Origin: Oopsacas minuta
Taxonomy: Eukaryota; Porifera; Hexactinellida; Lyssacinosida; Leucopsacidae
DNA: 64,000 bases
Direction of reading: 5' to 3'
NCBI GenBank assembly: GCA_024704765.1
Contig: JAKMXF010000244.1
Span: forward strand, 363,905-427,904
Part shown: positions 37,453-47,543 of the stretch, piece by piece
How positions within the stretch are numbered: the stretch's first letter is position 1
Layout of the letters: every line of letters starts with the position of its first letter
Notes under the pieces: model-generated
Told to the model about the DNA's origin: nothing
The model's database searches: none
Seen by the model: only the letters and a program-made list of their open reading frames with translations
Made by a program: the position numbers and the translations under genes

Positions 37453-39615
37453 ATGAATAACGAAGATGCATACACGTTCTTAACTGCACAAAAGAATAAA
37501 ACAATCACTTCTCTCGCGTCCTCGTTTATTGTCCTCAATAATTTGGAAGAAACAGAGCATGATACAGTTCGGAGAAAATTTTCGACCCTCAGAGAAGATA
37601 GGAGAGAATACCTGAAACGAGCCGATATAACTACTTGGAATGCGATACCTTTTCATACACCACTTAAACACCCGAGATTGAGTACAGGTTATCAATGCTC
37701 AGATAAAGTCATGGTGATAGGGAGTGTTTCTTCTAGCCAATCAACCTCTGTTTTCGAAGAAGATTTTAGTAAGCCCACCCGTAAGCCTCTGAGGGAATTA
37801 TCAACTAAAGGTCTTCGCAGCCGATTGTCCTCCTTACTAACACATCTTGAAAAGGTTGCTGTACAAGAGAATGTTTCCAGTAAAGAACTATCCTGTTACC
37901 TGATGATGCTATGTTCACAGACTGAATACGACTTTACTACTACCAAGTTCTGTAAAGAAATTATTGCTAAGGGAAGCTTCGGTCCAGTCTGCAATAAACT
38001 AACCTGCGATAAAGCTGCGTTCTTGATGGATTCTTTAGAAATTGGAAAGAAGAAATACATCGATTTAAGACGATTATTGCTTTCAGATGTCCAGCTTCCA
38101 GGTTACAATCGATTAGCTACCTATCGATCTCAAATTTGCTTGACTAATGACATCTTTTCAGTTGATCGAGAACATCGGGTAGGCATTGCTGTATCTTACA
38201 AAAAGCTTCTGACTCATACAGTAAACAGAATATTGACTGCTTCTGCCAATGAAATTCCCAGCGCCAGCAATCCTAAAAGGATACGAATTTCAGATGGACT
38301 TGACGGTTCTGGCTCTCACCGGGTTTATCACCAAGCGACTCACCCCAATATTTGAACAAAAAGTTTTATTTTATTCGGGTTCAAGGTGATTTCCATATCC
38401 GACACCGATAACAAACTGATTTGGAAAAACCCTCTACCAAATTCTTCTTTCTCAATTAGACCCGTTGTGATACTAGCTCTACAGGAGAACGAAGACAATA
38501 TTCGATATCTTATGGATACACTAATCAATAAGGAGTCCACAGAGATAACGGAAAAGGGTTTAGAACTAACAAGCGGATTTTGTGAAGTTGAAATTCAACG
38601 TTCACAATTGGATGGCAAAATGGCTAAGATTATTAGTGGAGCTGGGGGTGCATGTTGCCAGTTCTGCACAGCGACATTCAAACAAATCCATGATCCGGAT
38701 ATCGTAAAAGACGGTTTTCCAATTAATCGATCCATCACAGACCTGAAAGTATTATTTGATGAAGTTAACGAAGAGGAGTTTCTATCATTATCTTCTGACA
38801 ACAGATTCAACGTTACACACAGACCAATATCTGACTTAGAAATCATACCCAGTTCGCCTTTGCATGCATATCTCCGATGTTTTGGCTGGTTTTTACATCT
38901 AATTAGCCATTTGCACGCAGGAGTATTTAAGTGGTCACCAACTTCTAAGAGAGTCTCAGATGCTAAAACTTTCGTTACAAGTTTAATTAAAGACAATCTC
39001 AATATTATTATTGACATCCCTTCAACACAAGGTGGCACAACGACTACTGGTAATGTGGTAAGACGATGCTTGATAAGAAAGGATGACAACGATTAAGATT
39101 TCCTCTACTGGGTTTTGACAGTGATCCCGTCTGAGTTCAAGTCCCACATAATTGAAATTCACACATGCCTAGGAGCAATCCTACGCGTCTATAATAGCAG
39201 CAGAAGAGTGGATACAGAAGAACTAGCGCTTGTTTGCAGTAATATCTACCAGTCAATTCTCTGTGCATTTCCTTGGGCTAATGTTTCCCCGACGTTACAC
39301 AAACTGTTAGCACATGCACCGGAAATTATCTCAACGTTTAATGATGGACATGGGCTAGAGAACTTATCTGAAGAAGGACTAGAGGCTTCTAACAAATATA
39401 TTCGGAGATACAGAGATCGTCTTGCTCGCAAGTTTTCATTTGAAGAAAATTTAAAGGATGTATTTGTTCGATTGATTTCTCACAGTGATCCCATGCTTTT
39501 AATGAATCGCAAGTTTTCTATTCCAAGGCCTCCATCTAGCCAAGGACTTAGAAGTAGCCAAGATATTTTAGTGAACACCCTTATTCGTGATCATGAAGAT
39601 CATAATGATGATTAA
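37453..39615 (+). pseudogene. RAG1-core/Transib-like transposase with two in-frame stops
   Basis: One frame of 720 codons, interrupted only by TGA at codon 301 (38353) and TAA at codon 548 (39094). I chose ATG at 37453 (MNNEDAYTFL). Candidate triad: Asp281 in ISDGLDGSGSHRVY, Asp387 in QLDGKMAKI, Glu644 in LSEEGLEASNK. The spacings of 106 and 257 compare with 108 and 254 in mouse RAG1 (D600, D708, E962). Zinc ligands match too: CQFC (402-405) for C727/C730, and LHKLLAHAPEII (His616, His621) for H937/H942. GGTTTTGNVVRRCL and RRYRDRLARK are further RAG1/Transib-like blocks. The RAG1 N-terminal RING region is absent, so the protein is Transib-sized. Its role would be heptamer-directed DNA cleavage and transposition (inferred); the stops should inactivate this copy unless they are read through or are assembly errors. 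Confidence 0.88.
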
Positions 39616-39797
39616 AAGTAAACCTCTCAATCGATTAATAGAAAATTTGGGGAATTTTCACACCTCAGATAGGTGACAATGACGTCATAACTTTGTCACC
39701 TGAAGGGATAGAGAAAAATGAGTATCCTATTCGATTCGTTGGGCTCGAAAACCTAAATGACAATAATACATTTTGAGGACCTATGTGCCATCAAAAT

Positions 39798-39834
39798 GCC
39801 TATTTCCACATTCTGACCATTTCGTGCCACTGTG
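39798..39834 (-). repeat. Right terminus of copy A: heptamer, 21-bp spacer, inner box
   Basis: On the minus strand: CACAGTG (39834-39828), 21 bp starting GCACGAAATGG and ending AATGTG, then GAAATAGGC. The first five spacer bases (GCACG) and the ATGTG next to the box are shared with the left end, so the difference is a 9-bp insertion or deletion in the middle of the spacer. Confidence 0.85.
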
Positions 39835-40504
39835 CCACACGTTCTTAAAGAGACATGGTGATTCCACCCGTGCCTTGAGCACCTGCACTATTACTAATAT
39901 AGAAATGTTTATATCGGCCATCTGTAGGAAAGCTCACCATAGCAGTATTGTACTATAGTAGGTTTTCGTTTTTTCGGACCATATAATAGAACTTAGGTCT
40001 GGCATACACCTTACGGGGATGCCCATCCTTGGATACGAGTTTAAGTGGTTTTGAAAAAATACCTGTCTGCCAAGTGGTGAGAGAGGGAAAGCAAATGAGC
40101 GATGGGAATAACCAGAACGCTAGAGAGCATGATTACAGCAGTAAAAGTGATCGCAAATGGAGCTAGACTAAGTAGCGCTATTCTGGTGTAAATGGTCAGT
40201 ACCTAATCACCTTGCACTCCAGCACAGTAGCAGGACACATCAGCAGACGATACATATATGGACGATCTTATGACAACCCTGAGGCCTTCTTCAGCTGTGT
40301 TTGCAAACAACCTTAATGACGAATCCTACAAACTTACTACACCACCTGTTTAGAACATATGTTACACATTATATCACCATTATCTCAGGACAGTCCAAGA
40401 TTATGCAAAGTGATCCATCTTTATCATTTCTTCCACCTACATCTGCTATTCCCTGAGTATCTGACGCAACTTTACTGAGCAAGTGAGGTACAACCAATGT
40501 TTTT

Positions 40505-40570
40505 GCAGCCATCGTAAGCTGGATCCATTTCATGCTGACTACCTGAACCGAGTCGACGTGTCCGGTAAGA
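40505..40570 (+). pseudogene. Fragment related to the PHD-like finger at 41335-41519
   Basis: The plus strand reads HRKLDPFHADYLNRVD, close to CKLDLFHADCLNRGD of the minus-strand segment at 41395-41467. The nucleotide match is clear, so the two are inverted copies. The Cys ligands are mostly lost here. Confidence 0.5.
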
Positions 40571-40642
40571 TTCGGTACTTTCGTGCTTAACATTCGTTAT
40601 ATACATATATAACGAAGGTCACGGCACAAAAGTACTGAGTAC

Positions 40643-41004
40643 ATTTTGGTCCGAATAAATGTACTATTGATATTGAATAATAATACAAGATATTTTATCC
40701 GACGAGTCCTAGGCCGAAATGACATCATCAGATTGGCTTAACTGGAATATGTTGTAAAAAGTGCGACATTTTACAATCTCCGTTAAATGATCAATATATC
40801 TCTTGTGAACTCTAGAATTAACACCAATTGATCCAAGGATGTATTAATACAAAATATCAAAAAAATTCTATAATAAAGTTCTCAGGCACCAGAACTTTAT
40901 GTTAGAACTTCAACCAGATCACGTCATTTCTGCCTAGGACAAGTTGGATGACATATCTTGTGTTAATTATTAAATAACAATAATACATATATTCGGGCCA
41001 AATA
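40643..41004. mobile_element. MITE with ~92-bp inverted arms
   Basis: The left arm 40643-40737 and right arm 40914-41004 are imperfect reverse complements. Shared blocks include GTCCTAGGC-GAAATGAC and the end motif TTTGG-CCGAATA-ATGTA. The middle of about 175 bp has no coding capacity. It is the usual shape of a small non-autonomous DNA transposon. The superfamily and target duplication were not determined. Confidence 0.7.
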
Positions 41005-41334
41005 CACTAATTTGGTACTATCGTGAATAATCTATGCCTATCAAAATTTAGGGACTTTGAGTAATCTAGGTTCACCATATTATGGTCAGTGGTTTCGAAG
41101 GTCACGGCTGTGCTAATTGTTCGATATTATGCAGCTCCTATCTAGAAGGCTCCTCCATTCGAGTACTCATCAGTAACGGTATCAATGAGGCTGGTGTGCC
41201 AATGCTAGCCATATCTGGTTAAGGAATGGGTACCCTCACTTCATCCCCTTTACAAAAGTCTTGCTAAGTTTCTTGCTTGGTGGAAAGGTGACTTCTCAAT
41301 ACGTTCTGAGTGCTCTTGAGCCTCCTCAACTGAT

Positions 41335-41519
41335 CTTCTCAGAATTTCGTGCACTCCTGCAATACCAATTGGGCGCACATAAGTAATGTACTGGAGCATC
41401 GATGTACGAGTCGCCTCGGTTCAGGCAGTCAGCATGAAATAGATCCAGCTTACAATGGCAGCAAATAACAGTGCAGTTGTCATCATCTCTTATACAAGCT
41501 GGACAGATAGAATGTTCAG
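41335..41519 (-). pseudogene. PHD-like zinc finger fragment
   Basis: The minus strand reads CPACIRDDDNCTVICCHCK, then LDLFHADCLNRGD, a gap of about 12 residues, and CAPNWYC. The order CxxC, CxxC, HxxC, CxxxxxC resembles a PHD finger. Downstream the frame is quickly broken by stops. PHD fingers occur in several transposable elements as well as in host chromatin proteins. No kelch-like repeats are seen, so I do not call it RAG2-like. An inverted relative is at 40505. Confidence 0.5.
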
Positions 41520-42730
41520 TAAAGTAGGGTCATATGAGTAGGGAATAGGGGATGCAGTTGGAAGAGATGATAGAGGTGGACCAGAGTGTAGGGATGGTCA
41601 GAGGTAATGTAGATATTAATTGTAGAATTGTTGCTTCTTGTCATCACAATTAGCTCACTCCACTCTTCTCCCCAGCTCAAAGTGTGTAATTCTGCGTAAG
41701 GTAGTGAACAGCTTAGAGATCCCAATCACCCATGGACCACATATACAAATTTCAACACATATGTGGACACCATATGCTGTAATACAAAGCTTGAGATCCT
41801 GTGGACCTATGGTCTAGAGGCATAAGGATGAAAAGATCAGTCCTGATAATTGGGGATCAATTAATAGTCCTTGTCCGGGTATGTATACTTATCCATAAGG
41901 TCAGCCAGAACACGCATCCCAACATATGATATTTCTGTAAATTAATTTCATGGTTTATTTCCTATATTCGTTGGTTTGGCAAGTTGCAGAGGCATATCCA
42001 GAGTACTATTTCTGCACCATTTGTGATCGTTTGGACTGCAATCTACCTCTCTGTCATCCCATCTCTCTCATCTCTCCACACCAAATCTAAACTGAACTTC
42101 TCAAGCCCACCTAGAATAATTTTGTTGTATAATGAAAGAAATATTCTGATTTTGGCCTGATGAATAACAATAAATAACTACAATACAACATTCTCTCTCT
42201 CTAGGTAAAAAGCAGAAAAAGAATTTGAGAGATGGAACAAGTATTATGAAAGGCCAAAACTCCGCTAACATCTAAGTAACATTGATATGGTATAAATCAT
42301 TTAGTTAGCCAATAATATTGCATGTAATTTTGAATAAATGAGTAACTTGTCGGATACTAAAATTGACCCAGCACATCTTTATATTAAAAACGCAATGTTT
42401 GTGTGTTTGGAATTGATTAACAAACTGGAAGACCCCAGGGCTGATTTTGGCATAATGGGACTGAGTCGGGCAAGTTAGAGACTTGGACCAAAATTCACAC
42501 CTATGACGAAATTATGACTTAATAGATATCTTTTGAATGTTCAAAGATCACATTGTCAGCCACTCTTCAGCCATTATAATTGATAGATGGTAAAACTTTT
42601 ATTCAGATACCCCACAATATGCCAAATATCCTGATGACATCACTTTGAACAATTGCTAACTCATCATCATGAAATTATCATTGTACAAAAATTGAATATT
42701 TCCAAATATTGAGAACTTTTAGAATGCAAG

Positions 42731-42772
42731 AAGCTGTCGAACAGATGCCGAGGAAGCGAAGCGCGATAGTAT
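42731..42772. repeat. GCGAAGC-type short repeat, copy 2
   Basis: Contains GGAAGCGAAGCGCGATAGTA, closely related to 12790-12829. Here it is not interrupted by a mariner and continues TAGTTGCTGA. Confidence 0.45.
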
Positions 42773-43186
42773 AGTTGCTGAATTCGGATAAACCTCCGTT
42801 AAATTTCTGCTATAATATATTAACTACAGTAAAACCAGAATCAGTTAAGCGAATTGTGTCATTTTCACCAATTTATTCATTGTCCCAGGGATTGTGAGAG
42901 GTAGAAAAAGATATACATCTTAATTCTGTTAGTAAGATATTTACGTGATGCACATGTTGAATGATATTCAAAAATCTATGTGTCACATACAATCGGATCA
43001 TGATTGAAATGTTATAGCAATTGGATTAATATTTCAATTATTGCTGAAATACATCATTTTTAGTATTTTTGGTATATACAAATACATCAGTGGTGATACG
43101 GCTACCACACAGTGTGGACCCGGTAATAGGTGAAAATATGAAATTGATATTTATCAAACCTTATGCTTGTATTCGATTCTACACTA

Positions 43187-44535
43187 TAGTGTCGGTTAAA
43201 AAGAATTACTCAGAATAAATTTACCCCAATTTCTTATATCTATGACTGAATTTAACAATGCTTTATTATAATCAAGTAAATTGTTGTCAGCATATAGTAG
43301 AACCTCCTCTTGCTTGAATTACGGCTTTACATCTTTGCGGCCTACTCTCAATTAGAGTATGGAGCCTGTTAATGTCGATGTTATCCCAAGTGCAAAATAT
43401 GGCATTCCACAACTCTGAATGGTTGGATGGGCTTTTCTCTTGAATTCTGAGTGAAATGTGATCCCAAAGATTCTCAATCGGATTTAGGTCAGGTGACTGA
43501 GCAGGCCAATTCATAACCTCTATTTTGTGATCACCAAACCATTGCATAGTACCCTTTGACCTATGGCATGGGGCGTTGTCTTGCTGAAAGGTCCATCCAG
43601 AATGTAGAGAATGCAACTTAACGCTTGGGATTAGAGCATTTTCCAATATATCAATGTAAGAATTTGTCTTGAGGTTCCAGATACTTTCCACAAGAGTCCT
43701 ACGCCACTCCAGCAAAAGCATCCCCATACCATGATGCCACCTCTACCAAACCTGCAAGTTTTTTGAAGACACCTCTCTGAGAACTTCTCCCCTTTCATCC
43801 TCCTTACGTAGGCTCTCCCGTCATTAGTATACAGAAGGAACCTAGATTCCTCACTGAACATAACTCTTGCTCATTCTTCAGTATTCCAATTCTTGTGCGA
43901 TCTTGTGAAGGAAAGTCGGTCTCTTTTGTGCTTGGTAGTAAGGCGGGGCTTCCTTCGCGATTTTCGTCCGAACAGTCCAGCCCCTCGTAACCTTCTCTGA
44001 ACTGTTGAAGTGGAAAGTTTTATCGAATATTCTAATAACACTTCAACTTTGATCTGAGTAGCAGTCTTAAATCGATCCTTTTTCATTTTCTGACCAATAA
44101 ATTGTCTTGCCTTTTGGTTGTGAAATGAGGCCTACCCGGAAAAGCGAGGTCTCTTACACTGCCAGTTAGCCTGTGTTTCTTAAGGATCTCGGTTACACTT
44201 TTTTGGCTACACCCAACCAATTTAGCTACCTCCCTCTGAGTATGGCCACTTTCTGAAAGTAGTATCAGGTTGGCTCGATTTTCAATGGAAATTCGGGGCT
44301 TAGGAGGCAATGAAAATTCGATAAAAACAGATAAATTGGAAAAAAAGAATACAAAATAAAAACTGTAAGTTGTGCAAATATAATGAGTGGATTAGGTGTG
44401 TTGGTGTGTTACTTGTCAAAATACATATGGCTGAGTATTTTTTTGCAAGAATTCAACTATCTGATAATGTATACAATTTGACATTTACTATACTGTATAC
44501 ATTCATTTTGAACAATTCTTTTTGGTCCGCACTGC
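43187..44535 (-). mobile_element. Tc1-like element nested in copy B
   Basis: The ends share AGTG-CGG-YAAAAAGAATT followed by TCA-AAT- as an imperfect inverted repeat, read inward from about 43189 and from about 44533 on the opposite strand. It is about 1.35 kb with the transposase remnant 43287-44310 inside. It lies between the left terminus and coding region of the RAG1/Transib-like copy B and so is younger than it. Exact ends are uncertain because both are diverged. Confidence 0.7.
43287..44310 (-). pseudogene. Tc1-like transposase (frameshifted)
   Basis: In order: MPPKPRISIENRANLILLSE and REVAKLVGCSQKSVTEIL (first helix-turn-helix), GRPHFTTKRQDNLL, STSTVQRRLRGAGLFGRKS, RKPRLTTKHKRDRL, then the catalytic part: MFSEESRFLL (where Tc1 proteins normally have Asp; here Glu), GGIMVWGCFCWSG, FQQDNAPCHRS and WPAQSPDLNPIENLW (the D34E pair intact). 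The C-terminal RCKAVIQARGGSTIC is usual for the family. It is about 340 residues over four overlapping frames. The frameshifts and the altered first catalytic residue make it inactive. Confidence 0.9.
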
Positions 44536-45147
44536 ATTTCTGACCAAGAATTTTGATATAATTATTTCCCTTGTAGAATAATAAGATGCCTATGATAGCC
44601 TCAAACATAAGGATAATTTAGTAATTTCCATATCTCAAAAACGGCAAATAACTTTTGCTCAAAGTTGTTGCTATCTTTGAATACAGTCACTTTAATGTGA
44701 ACTATATAATCGTATATCTGTTTGACATACAATCCTTAATTGATTTGAACTATTTTTAACCACAAAAACACCAAATATTAAATTTATGAATTTCTGTGTT
44801 GGCCTAAATCAGATAATTTCCTCTAAAGTACCCAAAGTTTATAGTTGCCGATCGTATAATGGAAGCAATTGCAAATTTCTGGCACTTTAGTATTGTTCAT
44901 GGATATAACATTCATTTTCAACAATTTCTAGACCCACTCAAAGGTGTCCAAATATATTTCCATGGCAAATAATAATTGGAGTCAAAGATGTCCAACAAAA
45001 CATGCTTTAGGCCCTATTGTAGAACAAAGCCATTGCGCCAAATTGCCTTATATCTTAAAATGAATATAGGTGCATAATAATGTTTATTGATATTCCTTAC
45101 ATATGTAGTAATGATAAGAATCTGCATTATAGTCTACAATTTCACAA

Positions 45148-47315
45148 ATGAGTGAATATATAACTAACAAGGGAGCCTATGATACTTTTGGGGCCAACGA
45201 TAAAGGTATGGCTAAGTAAATCAGTATTCTAATCGAACACCACAATCTTTTGGTGCAGGATAGCCAAATAGTTCGTCACAAATTCAATGCACTCCACAAA
45301 TCTAGGGAATACTCCCGAAAAAGGAATTATCTATATACCTTGGATAATGTGCATTTCATCCTTTCCCATTAAAGGAGAAGCATCCTGGTAAAAACGTATT
45401 TCAGAATATTCTAGTTCTGAGGACCTTCCTACAGTTTCAATATCTGATGTTTAAGTATTTTCCGAATTTACCACTGTGGATTCGAGGAAACACATTGTAA
45501 ATTGTAATGTGAAAACTTCAAGAGCTAGACTAAAGGTGCTACTTGAACATATTAACATTATTTTGGATAGAGGGGAAGTCGAACCTAAAAAGACAATTGC
45601 TCTAGCTTTGGAATAGACATCCAATGAAACTTATGATCTGAATACTTCAAGTGTATATAGAGAAATAACTGGAACAAGTTCACATGCTAAAGCTGTCACT
45701 AAGGTATCACTTCCAAAATGAGCATATTTGTTAGACCTCTTAGAAATTGGAGCAACAAGATATTCTGAGATCAAAGTCTTGAAGGGCGAAGAGGTAAAAT
45801 TACCATCTTACAAATCTATTTCGCTATTTCGTAGACAAATATCTTTAGCTGATGAACTGAGAATAGTAAATAATCCCGAAGGTTTTCAGTTGGAATAGCA
45901 ATATCTTATCATTCAATTCTTTCTCTCACTTGTGATTCAACGTATCCTGAATAGCTTAGATTCAATTTTAGATTAACAATATCCTCTCGCTGTAGAGTTG
46001 TCAGATGGGCTTGATGGGCTTTGTACACATCACATCTACAATCAAATCAATCTAAATCCGAATCTATTTACTAAAAGCTTCATTCCGTTTGGATTTAAGG
46101 TGCTTAGAATTACAGATGCCGATCAAAATGACGTATTCTTCAACAAGTTTCCAACTCGCCTTTTTCTATCAGACCAGTAACTTTAGTATCTCTTAAAGAA
46201 GATTATAGTAATGTAAAACTCATTATAGATACTTTGACTAAGCCAAAATTGAGAACATCGTGAATTATGGTATTACTTTAGGTAGCAGACAAGTGAAATT
46301 TAAAATTTTGTTCTCTTTTTAATACAAAGATGGCTGGTCTCCTGAATGGCGCTCGAGGTGCTTCATGTCATCTTTGTACACCAACAGACTTCCAAATAAA
46401 AGCTTAGAATTGGTTGTATCTGGATTCCCCATTAACAGATTTGTCAAGTATGCATATGCGATTTTTAGTGAAGTTAATGAGGAAGAGTTTTTGAAATAAT
46501 CCTCTCAACAACTTGTTGGAAAAACTCACCCACCAACTTCCAACATTGACATCATAACGGCCTCTCTACTACACGCATATCTTTGTGTCTTCAAGTGGTT
46601 CTTAAACCTCATTTACGACGTAGACTCAGGTTACAAAGGATGATCGCCAAGTAACATCAAGGTGCAAGGGTCAATGAAACGGATTAGATCTATAATTGAG
46701 GATAAGTATAGTACTGGTGTGGACATTTCTTCAGGCCATGGCGGTACTTCGACAACTGGAAATGTGGCGCATGACTGTTTTATGGATAAGAGAGATTTCC
46801 TGAAATGGGCTGCATCTTCAATTGATCCCATTCATAAACCAGCACTTGAAATATTTCAGATCAATTTGTCAGTCATTTTGAGAAGGGTCAACAATGGTGA
46901 ACAGAACAACTATATTAAGTTGGAGGAACTGTACAAAGAAACATATCATTTCACTCTAAAAGAGTTCCCTTGGGTAACCATTACACCTTCCTTACATAAA
47001 TTGCTTCCCCATTCTTTCCAAATAATTCATCTGCATAATGGAGACTACGGTTTGAAAAACTTAAAAATCTTTCAGAACAGTGCCTAGAAGCCTGCAACAA
47101 GTATGCACCGGCGTTTTCGTGAAAGTTTAGCTCTTAAGACAGCATTTAGTAACAATGTACGTGATGAATTAGTCTGGATATTGTGCAATAGTGATCTAAT
47201 ACTAGTAGAAAATCGTTTCAAAACAACAAAGGCAACAGTCATCCCAGCTACTAATAGCATATACGATACTTCATTCAATAACATACTTATAGAAATTCTA
47301 TCAATAGTAGTCTAG
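45148..47315 (+). pseudogene. RAG1/Transib-like transposase (copy B), degraded
   Basis: A collinear relative of 37453-39615. It opens MSEYITNKGAYDTFGAND (copy A: MNNEDAYTFL), then IVRHKFNALHKSREYSRKR, SDGLDGLCTHHIYNQ (first Asp kept), FTKSFIPFGFKVLRITD, KMAGLLNGARG with SCHLC (zinc pair kept, but the residue matching the second catalytic Asp is Asn), GGTSTTGNVAHDCF, FPWVTITPSLHKLLPHS, LSEQCLEACNKY after a frameshift (Glu kept), and SDLILVENRF. Many stops and frameshifts. At codon 301, where copy A has TGA, this copy has a sense codon (TTT). Confidence 0.85.
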
Positions 47316-47543
47316 TCTATAACTCTTTAGTTTCAATAATACTACGCATATACTGTTTTAGTAAGAAAAATACATAATAATGTTTGCTTACTCTCTATGA
47401 ATATAATGGTTTAATTATTCATTATTATAATTATTACCGACCCATAAATTCGTTTAATTAAATTTTAAATGATGACATCATTTTCGGACATTTTTGAGGT
47501 GTTAGCAAAATTTTAACAATTATATAAAATTGCTGCAATGATA

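Larger units (their letters stand above)
36837..39834 (+). mobile_element. RAG1/Transib-like transposon, copy A (complete, 3.0 kb)
   Basis: It starts CACAGTGGCACG (36837) and ends, on the opposite strand, CACAGTGGCACG (39834). It is flanked by the 5-bp direct repeats CCACA at 36832-36836 and 39835-39839. Five-bp duplications and CACAGTG-type termini are hallmarks of the RAG/Transib superfamily. An inner box, GAAATAGG preceded by ATGTG, lies 12 bp from the heptamer on the left and 21 bp on the right. The only gene is the RAG1-core-like frame 37453-39615. No second gene (RAG2-like) fits between the ends. It is inserted antisense in a UBR4 intron, 735 bp from the 2.8-kb DDE transposon. Confidence 0.92.
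43108..47540 (+). mobile_element. RAG1/Transib-like element, copy B (old, nested insertions)
   Basis: The left end CACAGTG (43108-43114) is followed by TGGACCCG and then GTAATAGGTGAAAATAT, matching the inner box of copy A's left end (GAAATAGGTGAAAA). The degraded transposase runs 45148-47315. Left end to start codon is 2,040 bp; subtracting the Tc1-like insertion at 43187-44535 leaves about 690 bp, close to the 616 bp in copy A. So the Tc1-like element jumped into this copy. The right end is not recognisable; another Tc1-like element begins at 47544, where it would be expected. Confidence 0.7.

Noticed and set aside
40000-41520. A RAG2-like partner gene beside the RAG1-like element
   Set aside because: Only an isolated PHD-like fragment is visible; there are no kelch repeats and no open frame of useful length, and it lies outside the CCACA target duplications of the element.
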